Shown piece by piece: positions 33,093-41,687 of a stretch of 64,000 nt of DNA. Made by a program: the position numbers and the translations under genes. The notes below the pieces were generated by a model, which was not told the DNA's origin, ran no database searches, and worked only from the letters and a program-made list of their open reading frames with translations. Within the stretch, counting starts at the first letter, position 1. Every line of letters starts with the position of its first letter. Source of the stretch: Micromonospora phaseoli. GTDB taxonomy: Bacteria; Actinomycetota; Actinomycetes; Mycobacteriales; Micromonosporaceae. Where the stretch lies: NCBI RefSeq assembly GCF_900109115.1, contig NZ_FNYV01000008.1:124001-188000 (forward strand). Direction: 5' to 3'.

Positions 33093-33122
33093 CGGAACCG
33101 CCATCGAAGCCGGACGGCAGGT

Positions 33123-33145
33123 GCGCGCTCATGCCGTGAGCGCGC
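33123..33145 (+). terminator. Hairpin after the acetyltransferase gene
   Basis: Perfect 9-bp arms GCGCGCTCA and TGAGCGCGC around TGCCG, 30 bp after the stop codon. It has no T-run, as is usual for GC-rich actinomycete terminators. Confidence 0.55.
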
Positions 33146-33713
33146 GGCCACGATCCGAGCGCCCCGTCCGATGTGTCGTAACCATGGGCAACCAGTGTGG
33201 CCATGATTCGTAGCTCCCACACGTCATCGTCTGGGTCGCACCACCGGTGCTGGTGCGGGAATTGCCAGTTCGGCGGCGCATCACCGACTAGGCAGCCGCC
33301 GAGTGCCAGCTGTCCGTTGGCAGCGGCCGCCCATGCTTCCGGAATGGGGACCGGACCGCAGAGGAACTCCCGGGACCGTACCGAGGCGGCGTCCTGATCC
33401 AGCCGCTACCGATCGAGCGGGACTGGATGCTGGCACGAGGCGGTCCAGGGCGACCGGAGGACAACGTCGCCGACGATGACGAATTCGCTGATGCAATGTG
33501 GGAGTTCTGCGAGGCCAACGCCGTCGCCGCTGCGATATCCGTGGATATCGGCTGGCACCGACCTCTCGACGCGATAGTCCACGGCTACCCCGTGTTGTCC
33601 GCTGCGCCCGAAGCTGGCCCCCATGACGCTTCCGCCCGGCGTGTACTGCCTTCCGGACTGACTCGCGTCTGGACGTCCCGACACGGACGGAAGCTACCGA
33701 GCCACCCCTCTGA
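33146..33713. other. Spacer with a possible decayed coding stretch
   Basis: A + frame (about 33379-33591) reads Y-R-G-G-V-L-I-Q-P-L-P-I-E-R-D-W, then FADAMWEFCEANAVAAAISV, which looks protein-like. It has no recognisable start and dissolves afterwards. Unrecognised; possibly the remnant of a gene. Confidence 0.35.
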
Positions 33714-35000
33714 TCAGCGACGGCGCGATTGGCCTCGGCGCCTACCCGAGCGGCGTGGCCGGCTTCCCCGGCTCGGGAGCGGCTGGGGCGGTACCGGCGC
33801 TGCGCTGGGATATTCCAAGACGGTCAAGTCGGCGTTCGTGGCGCTCTGATCCGCTGTCACCCGGGACCACCATGCTTTGAGACGCTCCTGGTCGGTCCGG
33901 ACAACGTAGGCAACGACGACAGCGCTGAAGAGCAGCATTCCCAACCCTTGCGGAAACTGGCGATTGATCACCTGGACGACGCCGACTTCGGCCGGACCTG
34001 CCGCCACGCCGAGCATCGCAATCCAGAACAGCTCAGCGTGATCGGTGATGTCGGTGAAGCCGAGCAGCGCTGTCCCCAGGCCGCTGCACGCCACGCCGGT
34101 GGCCCACCATGGGTCGGCGCCAGCGAAGAGGCCGCCCAACGCGAGTGCCACCAGTGCCGTACCGCAGCCGAGGACCGCCAGCTTGACGCGGCCGAGATCA
34201 CCCACGGCGACGGCCGCACCTGCGCTGAGACCGACCAGACCGATCACCATGATCGGCGCACCCACCAGTGGGTTACCACGCGCGCCGATCAGGCCGAGGC
34301 AGATGACGGCCGCGCAGCAACTGAACCATGCTGCCGCACCCAATGCGATCCTCCGGGTCTGGATAGCCACACCGAACGCCATGCCCCCCAGGCCACCACC
34401 GATGAGCGCGACACCGGCCATGACCGGATAGTCCATCAGAGCGTCCCACGGCAGGCGACTCCTGCCCGCCGCCACAAGAGCACCCAAGACGATGTAAGCA
34501 CTGCCCATCCCGATGGCGGATGCGCTACCCAGCAACGGTATCGCCGCTCGGCGCTCCGCTACGGCCGTAGCGCCGACGACTAGTGCGACGGCCACGAACG
34601 CCGCCCACAGTCCGGCGATGCTGTCAGTGGTCGCCGCAACCACCGCGGCGGCGGCAGCGAGCAGGACCATCGCCCTCGTAGCCAGCCGAACGATCGTCGA
34701 TGTCGGCGGCAAGCGGCGTAACCCGTACGCCGCGACGCTGATGGTAACGGCTACCATGGCGGCCGCGAGCACCCGCCAGCGGTAGTCATTGCTGAGCACG
34801 TTGACGGCCACTGAAACGGCAACCGTGTTGGCGAGAAACACGTTCAGCCGCTTGTGCCAGTCGGGTCGGAGCCTGGTGTCACCACTCACCGTTTCATGGT
34901 CGCAGTCCGAGGGCCGCAGCCCGCGGCTCGCCGCCGGGCCCAACATGTCGACTTGGAGACTCACACCGTTCGTCGCGGCACCGCATGTCGGACAGCGCAC
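33714..35000 (-). CDS. Polytopic membrane protein of unknown function
   Basis: About 428 residues with roughly ten hydrophobic helices (for example VLAAAMVAVTISVAAYGL, then VALIGGGLGGMAFGVAI, then LGMLLFSAVVVAYVV). A short N-terminal Cys-Pro-Thr-Cys segment could bind a metal but may not belong if translation starts at GTG 34889. The C-terminus is an Arg-rich tail, which may be cytosolic. No transporter motif is recognised. It is inserted in the membrane without a cleavable signal. GTG 35000 is used as the longest start. Family unknown to me. Confidence 0.7.
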   Translation of the reverse strand: MRCPTCGAATNGVSLQVDMLGPAASRGLRPSDCDHETVSGDTRLRPDWHKRLNVFLANTVAVSVAVNVLSNDYRWRVLAAAMVAVTISVAAYGLRRLPPTSTIVRLATRAMVLLAAAAAVVAATTDSIAGLWAAFVAVALVVGATAVAERRAAIPLLGSASAIGMGSAYIVLGALVAAGRSRLPWDALMDYPVMAGVALIGGGLGGMAFGVAIQTRRIALGAAAWFSCCAAVICLGLIGARGNPLVGAPIMVIGLVGLSAGAAVAVGDLGRVKLAVLGCGTALVALALGGLFAGADPWWATGVACSGLGTALLGFTDITDHAELFWIAMLGVAAGPAEVGVVQVINRQFPQGLGMLLFSAVVVAYVVRTDQERLKAWWSRVTADQSATNADLTVLEYPSAAPVPPQPLPSRGSRPRRSGRRRGQSRRR

Positions 35001-35345
35001 CGCGCACCGCGTCGGTCAGGATGATGCACCGCTACCCAGCGTTCGCACCCTGCGGGCAAGCTCGCTCTGCTCGTCTCGCCCCGTCGGTGCTGATTGAAGA
35101 TGCTGGCCCGGTGTGCGCCAATGCCTCGAAGTGCTCCTCACCGACGGTGATGTCGGCGCCGATCGCCGGCGTTCGGACGCGCCGAGAACAGTGCCCGTGA
35201 TCCTGCCGATGAGGCACTCACACGCGATGCCTTAGCCTGTACGAATTGGTGATCATCATTTGTTGGCTCGACCGCCGGGGGAAACCTGCGGAGGCTAGTC
35301 CACTGGCGGAGGATCGACGCAGGCACTCCAAGACGGGGACCGGAA
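35001..35345. other. Gene-free spacer, 345 bp
   Basis: A short - strand frame reads IGADITVGEEHFEALAHTGP, which is slightly protein-like but has no partner sequence. Otherwise nothing is recognised. Confidence 0.35.
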
Positions 35346-36344
35346 ATGACCGCTGAACGAAAATTCGCCGACGCCGAAACCCTGACCCCAGTGATACGGG
35401 AGGTCTTCGGCACCGACCGCCTCATCACCACCGTCGACCGCCTGCTCAACGGCACCAAGAAGGGCGTCTACCGCATCATGCTGGACGACGCCACAACCGC
35501 GATAGCCTATGTCTGGAACGCCGACGAGGACTACTGGGACGGGCTGCTCCCGGATGGCCACGACGATCCGTCAAACCCGTTCGCCCATGCCTCCGGCATC
35601 GACTTCTTCGAGGCTGCCACCCGTCGACTGGAAGCGGTAGGAGCCCGTTCGCCGCGGCTGTTGCTCGCCGACCGCAGCAGGGACCTGTATCCGGCCGACA
35701 TCGCCGTCACTGAGGACGTCCGCGGCGGAACGCTGGAAGCGCTGCTGGAACGCGACCCGGACGCCGGCCGGCAAACGCTCGCACAGCTCGCGGACATGCT
35801 TCGGCGCATGCACACCTACCGCGCACCGGCGTTCGGGCGCGTCGCGTGGATCGACAACGGAGGGACACCGCCGGACACGACCTGCGAGCAGGCCTACCTG
35901 CAACGCGCGCTGGTGAACATCGCCACCGCCGTGCCCCGCGATGCCCGCGCGGCCGAAGCCGAGGCGATGCTGGAGCGCAAACTCCGCACCCTGCACGCCG
36001 CACTCGACCCACGCGCAGAGCACGGCGTGGTCCACGGCGAGCTCTGCGCTGAGCACACGCTCGTCGGGCCGGACGGGGAGCCCGTCATCATCGACATCGA
36101 GGGCCTGATGTACACCGACATCGAAGTAGAGCACTGCTGGATGCGGATGCGCTTCGGCCCGCACTACGCGTCGCTCCGCAACCCGGACCTCGACCCACAG
36201 CGGGTCAAGTACTACCAGTACGTCATGCATCTGGACCTGGTCGGCGGCCCGCTCCGTATCGCCGAGGGCGACTTCCCGAACCGGGAGTGGATGCTCGACG
36301 TCGCGGACTTCCACCTGCAGAAGGCGCTCGCCTACGAGACATGA
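35346..36344 (+). CDS. APH-fold protein with altered catalytic loop
   Basis: The protein has 332 residues, APH/choline-kinase fold. The catalytic loop reads V-V-H-G-E-L-C-A-E-H: the catalytic Asp is Glu and the metal-binding Asn is His. The downstream motif is I-I-D-I-E-G-L-M-Y, with one intact Asp. The N-lobe is present (GTKKGVYRIMLDD). It may therefore be a slow or inactive kinase, or one with changed chemistry. I recall actinobacterial 'phosphotransferase' families with the same H-G-E-L, so the substitution is probably conserved rather than a recent mutation. ATG with a GGGGACCGG upstream. Confidence 0.8.
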   Translation: MTAERKFADAETLTPVIREVFGTDRLITTVDRLLNGTKKGVYRIMLDDATTAIAYVWNADEDYWDGLLPDGHDDPSNPFAHASGIDFFEAATRRLEAVGARSPRLLLADRSRDLYPADIAVTEDVRGGTLEALLERDPDAGRQTLAQLADMLRRMHTYRAPAFGRVAWIDNGGTPPDTTCEQAYLQRALVNIATAVPRDARAAEAEAMLERKLRTLHAALDPRAEHGVVHGELCAEHTLVGPDGEPVIIDIEGLMYTDIEVEHCWMRMRFGPHYASLRNPDLDPQRVKYYQYVMHLDLVGGPLRIAEGDFPNREWMLDVADFHLQKALAYET

Positions 36345-36398
36345 CTCGACCGTGATACCTTCCAGGATCGTGCCGAAGTCGCCAGGCCCACCGACAGC

Positions 36399-36440
36399 AT
36401 CCTCATTTGCCGCGGTCCGGGCGTCACGGTGTGTGACGGC
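36399..36440. repeat. Dispersed CATCTGCCGC-type repeat (long form)
   Basis: Starts ATCCTCATTTGCCGCGG and continues CGGGCGTCACGG then TGTGACGGC, aligning with the copy at 19147 over about 40 bp. Lies between the kinase-like and DinB genes. Confidence 0.55.
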
Positions 36441-36497
36441 TTTCGGTGTCCGGTCGTGCCGATGAGCGGTAACCGTGGTCGTGGCTATGCTCCGTCA

Positions 36498-37055
36498 ATG
36501 ACCGAAACGACTTCACAGCTCAACGTGCCGGCGGCTCGGACTGAGGTCGAGGCTCTGCTGTCAGTTCTCGAACGCAACCGGCGGACCTTTGCCTGGAAGA
36601 CCTCAGGCCTGGACGAGAACGGCCTGCGCACGATGACGGCTGCCAGTGCGATGACGCTTGGTGGTCTGATCAAGCATGTGGCGCTGGTCGAAGCCGACTG
36701 GCTCGCTGTCAAGCTTGCCGGCCAGGAGTACGGAGCGCCCTGGGACGCAGTGGACTTCGACGCTGACCCTGACTGGGAGTGGCGTACTGGAAGCCTGGAC
36801 GCTCCCGAGGACCTCTACCGAACATGGCGAGACGCTGTCGAGCGGTCGCGCGAACTGGTTGCTGAGGTCGTCGGGAAACGTGGACTCGACGGACCGGCGT
36901 CCTTCACCTGGCCGGACGGGCGTACTCCGACCGTCCGCGACATGTTGTTGGACATGATCGAGGAGTACGCGCGACACACAGGCCACGCAGACATCCTGCG
37001 TGAGGCCGTGGACGGCCGCGTGGGCGAAGGTGCGCCCGAGAGCTTCACAATCTAG
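36498..37055 (+). CDS. DinB-family (DUF664) protein
   Basis: The protein has 185 residues from ATG 36498. A four-helix DinB bundle: LSVLERNRRTFAWKTSGLD, then T-L-G-G-L-I-K-H-V-A-L-V-E (His in helix 2), then M-L-L-D-M-I-E-E-Y-A-R-H-T-G-H-A-D (two His near the C-terminus). The three-His arrangement of the metal-dependent thiol-transferase superfamily is complete. In actinomycetes the thiol is usually mycothiol (or bacillithiol elsewhere). The substrate is unknown. It is monocistronic, followed by a dispersed repeat. Confidence 0.88.
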   Translation: MTETTSQLNVPAARTEVEALLSVLERNRRTFAWKTSGLDENGLRTMTAASAMTLGGLIKHVALVEADWLAVKLAGQEYGAPWDAVDFDADPDWEWRTGSLDAPEDLYRTWRDAVERSRELVAEVVGKRGLDGPASFTWPDGRTPTVRDMLLDMIEEYARHTGHADILREAVDGRVGEGAPESFTI

Positions 37056-37060
37056 AACGT

Positions 37061-37083
37061 ACGCATCTGCCGCCGAGCGCGCG
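37061..37083. repeat. Dispersed CATCTGCCGC-type repeat
   Basis: ACGCATCTGCCGCCGAGCGC then GCG, 5 bp after the DinB stop codon. Confidence 0.5.
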
Positions 37084-37174
37084 GAGCAGGGGCCAGATGG
37101 ATCAGTATCCCGGTTGACCGCCAGCGGCCAGCCGGGCCGATGACAGCGGATCGCAGCCCCCGTACGTTGGCGCC

Positions 37175-37558
37175 ATGGCGACTTTCTGGACCTTGGGATG
37201 CGATGCCTACGATCCGCAGCGGATCGCTGCTTTCTGGGCGCTGGCCCTCGGCTATGTCAAGGAACCTGGCTTCGACGAGCCCGATAACGCGTCCATCGTC
37301 GACCCGGATGGCCGGGGCCCGGCCATTGGTTTCCTCAAGGTGCCCGAGGGCAAGTCCAGCAAAAACCGCATACATATCGATGTCCGGGTGGCCGGTCCAG
37401 GCCCCTGGGACATGATCGAGCGCGCCCGGCTGATCCGGCAGAAAGTCCCCGAGTTGGTCGCCGCTGGCGCGACGGTGATCCGCGAGGAGTGGTACGGCGA
37501 CGTGCTTGGTCACGTCGTCATGCAGGACCCCGAGGGCAACGAGTTCTGCGTCGCGTGA
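37175..37558 (+). CDS. VOC-superfamily protein
   Basis: The protein has 127 residues. The N-terminal half reads FWTLGCDAYDPQRIAAFWAL-ALGY, the usual first VOC helix; then N-R-I-H-I-D-V-R-V (metal-ligand strand with His), and the C-terminal G-H-V-V-M-Q-D-P-E-G-N-E-F-C-V, the family end. Both halves are complete. Proteins of this 'glyoxalase-like' actinobacterial group are small dimers; bleomycin-type resistance, isomerase and dioxygenase functions all occur. Start ATG 37175; no strong Shine-Dalgarno. It has a short spacer on each side. Confidence 0.88.
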   Translation: MATFWTLGCDAYDPQRIAAFWALALGYVKEPGFDEPDNASIVDPDGRGPAIGFLKVPEGKSSKNRIHIDVRVAGPGPWDMIERARLIRQKVPELVAAGATVIREEWYGDVLGHVVMQDPEGNEFCVA

Positions 37559-37746
37559 TGCCACGGTCACTAACCGCGTTTCGACATCCGGATCTCCCGG
37601 TGTCTGCGCGCGGTGGCAGCCCTTCTTGAAGCCGACCCGCTCTCGCCGGCGCTTGTAGATCATGTCGGCATGGCCGGCGTCGTCGAGATGCACGTTCCGT
37701 TGGTATCAGCTCCGGGTCTTGAGCCGGATGGACGTAGGGTCCGGGT

Positions 37747-38193
37747 GTGCCCAGTGAGCCTTTCCGTGTCGCCGCTGCCGTCTACGGCATCCTCCATGAC
37801 CGAGGTCGAGTGCTGCTGATCCGCCGTGCGGCGACCGGCTACCGGGACGGTCAGCTCAGCCTGCCGGCCGGACACCTCGACGGCGGCGAGGACGCGGTCA
37901 CGGGCCTCGTACGGGAGCTACGAGAGGAACTCGGGATCGAGGCTGATCCTCATAGCTGCCGCCTTGCGCTGCTCATGCACTCCGCACCGGAGCGCTCCGA
38001 CGATCGTGAATACTTCCACCTGTTCTTCACCGTAGATCGCTGGATCGGCGAGCCGTTCATCGCGGAGCCCGGCAAATGCAGTGAGCTGCGCTGGGCGACG
38101 GCATCGGCGCTTCCACCGGACGTCGCCGACTACGTGGCAGAAGCCCTGGCAGCGGTCACCCGAGGCGAGAGCCTGATGGTGCGTGGATGGTGA
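37747..38193 (+). CDS. Nudix hydrolase
   Basis: The protein has 148 residues. The Nudix box is complete: G-H-L-D-G-G-E-D-A-V-T-G, then L-V-R-E-L-R-E-E-L-G-I, matching G-x5-E-x7-R-E-x2-E-E-x-G. It hydrolyses a nucleoside diphosphate linked to another moiety, with Mg2+. The preceding strand RVLLIRRAATGYRDGQLSLP is typical of the MutT/NUDT-like branch with a Q-L-S-L-P segment. The GTG start at 37747 gives a normal N-terminus. Cytosolic; exact substrate unknown. Confidence 0.93.
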   Translation: MPSEPFRVAAAVYGILHDRGRVLLIRRAATGYRDGQLSLPAGHLDGGEDAVTGLVRELREELGIEADPHSCRLALLMHSAPERSDDREYFHLFFTVDRWIGEPFIAEPGKCSELRWATASALPPDVADYVAEALAAVTRGESLMVRGW

Positions 38194-38350
38194 CGCCCAG
38201 GTCTACATTCGCCAGGGTCCCTGGCTTACCGCAGCCGTTCATGCCGGGCGGCCGACGCATGCTCGCCTGCCGCTAGGCGCTCGTCGCCGAGGGTGACCTC
38301 ATTACGGGCCGTCGGCGTTCGGCCGGGTCGAGGTCGGTGCGTTCGTGGGG

Positions 38351-39724
38351 TCAGCGCGCCTGCCAGCCGGCCGGGTCGACGCCGCCGGGTACTGGCGTCA
38401 CGGGGTTGTAGGGCTGTCGGGTGAAGATGAAGGTGCCGAGGTCGAGGTGGCTGACGGCGCCCGTCGGGTCGTGTTGCACCCGCAGCCGCTCCCCGGCGAA
38501 GTAGCCGTTGATCCCCTCCCAGTCGCCGTCGCCGGTGGGGCGTAGCCGGGTGCCGTGCCCGCCGGACAACGGGGCCAGCTCCAGGAAGCCATCAGCCTGC
38601 GGGCGCAGTACGTACGGGGCCGGCCCCCAGTACCAAGGGCCGGCGAGATCCAGTAGCTGCGGGTCGACTGAGGGCAGCGGGCGCCACGGCGCCGGGATCC
38701 GCGGCTCCCGCTCCGCGACCGTCTGCAGCAGGTCAGCGGCGAGCGCACCGGCGGACAGGCCGGCGGTCACGTTACCCATCACGACCGCGCCCAGGGCGTC
38801 GTCGGGGCTGACCCACACGGTCGCGACAAAGCCCGGCATCGAGCCGGTGTGCCCGGCCAACAGCCGGCCGTCGCGGCGCAGCAGCTGCATGCCGAGCCCG
38901 TAGCCGATGTCCCAGTCCGTCGCCTCCGATGGGCTCGCCGGGCTGCGCATCTGCGCCACGGTGTCCGGATGCAGCACCCGGTCGTCGCCGTCGATGAGGA
39001 ACGCGGCGAACCTGGCCAGGTCCGTTGCGGTCGACCACAGCTGCCCGGCAGGCGCCATCAGACCGGTGTCCACCGCGGGCTCCGCCAGCAGCACATCGGC
39101 CCAGGGATGCACCGCCCAGCCCGTGGCGTGCGGCGCCACCGGCAGCAGGGTGGTACGGGTCATCTCGAGCGGCTCCAGCACCTCGCGCCGCAGCACCTCG
39201 CCCCACTCCTGGCCGCGAACCCGCTGCACCAGCGCGCCGAGCAGCGCATAGCCGGGGTTGGAGTAGTGGTGGCGCTGTCCGGCCGGATGCACCTGCGGAT
39301 CGCCGCCCAGCACGTCGGCCAGCGCAGGTCGCAGCGCGCCCGGGGTTCGTTCCCACCACGGGCCGGGCGTCTCAGCGATCAGCCCGGCGGTGTGCGCCAA
39401 CAGGGCACCGATGGTGGCCTCGCCCGCCACCGTGCCGGGCAGGTGCTCGGCCAGCGGGTCGGCAAGCGCGAGTCGCCCCTCGTCGCGCAGGCGAAGCACC
39501 AGCACCGCCATGAACGTCTTGGTGATCGAGCCGATCCGGTACTGGAGGTTGCCATCCGGCGCCCTGCCGTCGACCGCGCCCCACCCGTCCACCCACACAG
39601 GACGACCATCACGCACCACGGCAGCAACGACCGAAGGCGCCCGACCCGCGACCTGACCGGTTGCCAGCCGGTGGACCAGCGCACGTCGGGTCTCGGGCAG
39701 CAACGGCGTCGGGATCGGTGACAT
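38351..39724 (-). CDS. Serine hydrolase, class C beta-lactamase/DD-peptidase fold
   Basis: The protein has 457 residues. The three motifs of penicillin-recognising enzymes are clear: S-I-T-K (Ser66, Lys69), Y-S-N (Tyr154-Asn156) and H-T-G (His292-Gly294). It has no signal peptide or lipobox, so it is probably cytosolic, like the esterase-type members of this fold. The last 120 residues form a separate beta-rich domain (WYWGPAPYVLRPQADGFLEL). It could hydrolyse an ester, a D-peptide or a lactam. It has no regulator nearby, and annotation as a resistance gene is not justified. Confidence 0.9.
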   Translation of the reverse strand: MSPIPTPLLPETRRALVHRLATGQVAGRAPSVVAAVVRDGRPVWVDGWGAVDGRAPDGNLQYRIGSITKTFMAVLVLRLRDEGRLALADPLAEHLPGTVAGEATIGALLAHTAGLIAETPGPWWERTPGALRPALADVLGGDPQVHPAGQRHHYSNPGYALLGALVQRVRGQEWGEVLRREVLEPLEMTRTTLLPVAPHATGWAVHPWADVLLAEPAVDTGLMAPAGQLWSTATDLARFAAFLIDGDDRVLHPDTVAQMRSPASPSEATDWDIGYGLGMQLLRRDGRLLAGHTGSMPGFVATVWVSPDDALGAVVMGNVTAGLSAGALAADLLQTVAEREPRIPAPWRPLPSVDPQLLDLAGPWYWGPAPYVLRPQADGFLELAPLSGGHGTRLRPTGDGDWEGINGYFAGERLRVQHDPTGAVSHLDLGTFIFTRQPYNPVTPVPGGVDPAGWQAR

Positions 39725-39873
39725 GCAGGCAAAGCTACCGGGCGGCGGCTCAATGATCCGACGCGTCCGGATCCGACGCGCGTGACGGAGAACAGCCGAC
39801 TGCCCACAGACGGCGATGCGGAGACCGGCCGTAGCGCCAGCGTCCTCCAGATGTTGGACGCTGCGCAGCGGAC

Positions 39874-40482
39874 TCAGGTGGCGCTGGCGGCGATGACCGC
39901 GTACCTGCGGTCCGGGCGTTCGGGGAACTGCTGCTGCAGGCGCTGGAGTTCGGTGAAACCGGCCTTCGTCAGGCGGGCGGAGAACTCGTCGACCGGCCAG
40001 CGGTACGCGGGAAGGACCTTGTGGTCGAACTCGGCCACCTCGTCGTCGCTGTCGAAGAAGCCGATCACCAAGCGCCCGGACGGGGTCAGCATCCGGCGGA
40101 ACTCGGTGAGCACCTGGTCCAGTTCCTGCGGCGGCAGGTGAATTGTCGAATACCAGGAGAGGATGCCGACCACCGAATGGTCGGGGACGTCCAGTTCGGT
40201 CATCGAGCCGAGCCGGAACGCCGGCCCGGGGAAATTCGCTCGGGCGTGGTCGACGAACTCACGGACCAGGTCGATGCCGATCACGTCGACGCCGAGCGAA
40301 TGCAGGTAGGCGGTCCAGTGGCCAGGGCCACAACCGAGATCGAGCACCGTGCCTTCCAGGCCGGCGAGGTGGCCTCCGACGAGGGCCGTGTCGTCCTCGT
40401 GGGCCTGCCAGTCACCATCGAACAGCGCGATGTACTGCGCTGACATGGACGAATAGGCATCACGTACCGGCTGTTCGCTCAC
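39874..40482 (-). CDS. Class I SAM-dependent methyltransferase
   Basis: The protein has 202 residues. The SAM-binding motif I is V-L-D-L-G-C-G-P-G-H-W, followed by V-I-G-I-D-L-V (motif post-I), then GILSWYSTIHLPPQELDQVL and G-R-L-V-I-G-F-F (motif III). It is a compact methyltransferase of the type that methylates small molecules. GTG or ATG alternatives are not needed: ATG 40482 gives the usual N-terminal helix RDAYSSMSAQYIALFDGDW. The substrate cannot be seen. Confidence 0.92.
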   Translation of the reverse strand: MSEQPVRDAYSSMSAQYIALFDGDWQAHEDDTALVGGHLAGLEGTVLDLGCGPGHWTAYLHSLGVDVIGIDLVREFVDHARANFPGPAFRLGSMTELDVPDHSVVGILSWYSTIHLPPQELDQVLTEFRRMLTPSGRLVIGFFDSDDEVAEFDHKVLPAYRWPVDEFSARLTKAGFTELQRLQQQFPERPDRRYAVIAASAT

Positions 40483-40617
40483 GGCGACACCTTAGACCCG
40501 GCGCACGATGCTCAGGCCGAGGTTAGTACTCCGGCGACGTGCGGGTTCGACCCTGCTCGCCGATGTCTACCCGTCCTCGAAGCCGAACGGGGTGGGTGGG
40601 GGCACTATCGTTCTGGA

Positions 40618-41115
40618 GTGCACATCCATTTTGACGTACCAGCCGATCCCGCCTACCCCGGCCGCGTTGCCGCTGCGCTCAGCAGTGTCCGGCTACGCAA
40701 GTACGGCTACGTCGGCGCGGTGCTGGCGGCGGTCGGGGCTGTCGGTTTCGGCATCTCACGGGAGTTCACGTGGGGCGAACAGATCTCGCCGCTGTGGATG
40801 GCGATGGTCGTGGGCGGTCTGCTGGCGATGCTGTGGGGGCCGTGGGTACGGTTACGCGCCCGGCGCCGCTCCAGCGGCTACGCCGTCGAGGGCGCCTACG
40901 ACATCACCGACGACAACATCATGATGAGCAGCGGATCGGAGTCCGGCGGCATCGCCTGGGACGGGGTCACCCAGGTAAGGGACACCCCTGAGTTCTGGAT
41001 CGTGTACGTCGACCGGATGCCGGCGACCGTGATCCCACGCCGCCTGATGTCCGCCGAGGACGCCGAGACCTTGCGAGCCCACATGGCCAAACGCGGACTG
41101 CTCCAGGCTCGCTGA
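40618..41115 (+). CDS. YcxB-like membrane protein
   Basis: The protein has 165 residues from GTG 40618. Two membrane helices (YVGAVLAAVGAVGFGI and PLWMAMVVGGLLAMLWG) follow a short strand-rich N-terminus. The soluble C-terminal part, YDITDDNIMMSSGSESGGIA, then WDGVTQVRDTPEFWIVYVD, then VIPRRLMSAEDAETLRAHM, is the YcxB-like C-terminal domain. It is a small membrane protein of unknown function in Gram-positive bacteria. Start supported mainly by conservation of this layout. Confidence 0.82.
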   Translation: MHIHFDVPADPAYPGRVAAALSSVRLRKYGYVGAVLAAVGAVGFGISREFTWGEQISPLWMAMVVGGLLAMLWGPWVRLRARRRSSGYAVEGAYDITDDNIMMSSGSESGGIAWDGVTQVRDTPEFWIVYVDRMPATVIPRRLMSAEDAETLRAHMAKRGLLQAR

Positions 41116-41144
41116 ACCCACCTGCCGCGCCCGGCCGGCCGCCG

Positions 41145-41642
41145 CTATCGCGGCACCTCGTGCAGGGTGACGGCGTCGAGCCGACCGCCGGTCAGCTCGG
41201 CGGTGAGGTACGTCGCGTACGGCTGGCGGCGCCGGTCGGTCGGCGAGCCGGGATTGAGCAGCCGCAGACCGCCCGGCGCCTCGCTGTCCCAGGGGATGTG
41301 GGAGTGCCCGAAGACGAGCAGATCGCAGTCGGGGAACCGGGCCGCGCATCGCCGCTCCCGGCCGCCGGACGGGCCGGTCTCGTGCACCACCGCGATCCGC
41401 AGTCCGGCGACCTCCACGCGGGCGATCTCCGGCAGTCGGGCGCGCAGGTCGGGACCGTCGTTGTTGCCGTAGACGCCGATCAGCCGGGCGCTGCGCCGGG
41501 CCAACTCGTCGAGCAGCGAGGCGCTGACCCAGTCGCCGGCGTGGATGACGAGGTCGGCGGCGTCGACGGCGGCCCACAGCCCGGCCGGCAGGTCCCGGGC
41601 ACGTTTCGGCAGGTGGGTGTCCGCCATGATGACCAACCGCAC
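41145..41642 (-). CDS. YfcE/MJ0936-type metallophosphoesterase
   Basis: The protein has 165 residues. The calcineurin-like motifs are present: M-A-D-T-H (Asp8, His10), V-I-H-A-G-D-W, Y-G-N-N-D (usually G-N-C-D or G-N-H-D), V-V-H and F-G-H-S-H. These bind two metal ions that hydrolyse phosphoesters. Members of the family are phosphodiesterases with broad substrates. Cytosolic. Alone on its strand, next to the sigma-factor fusion gene that runs in the same direction 46 bp upstream of no obvious shared promoter. Confidence 0.92.
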   Translation of the reverse strand: MRLVIMADTHLPKRARDLPAGLWAAVDAADLVIHAGDWVSASLLDELARRSARLIGVYGNNDGPDLRARLPEIARVEVAGLRIAVVHETGPSGGRERRCAARFPDCDLLVFGHSHIPWDSEAPGGLRLLNPGSPTDRRRQPYATYLTAELTGGRLDAVTLHEVPR

Positions 41643-41687
41643 GCGGTCAGCGTAACCCCGCCCCGGCCCCTGTTCCGGCCAGCCGGG

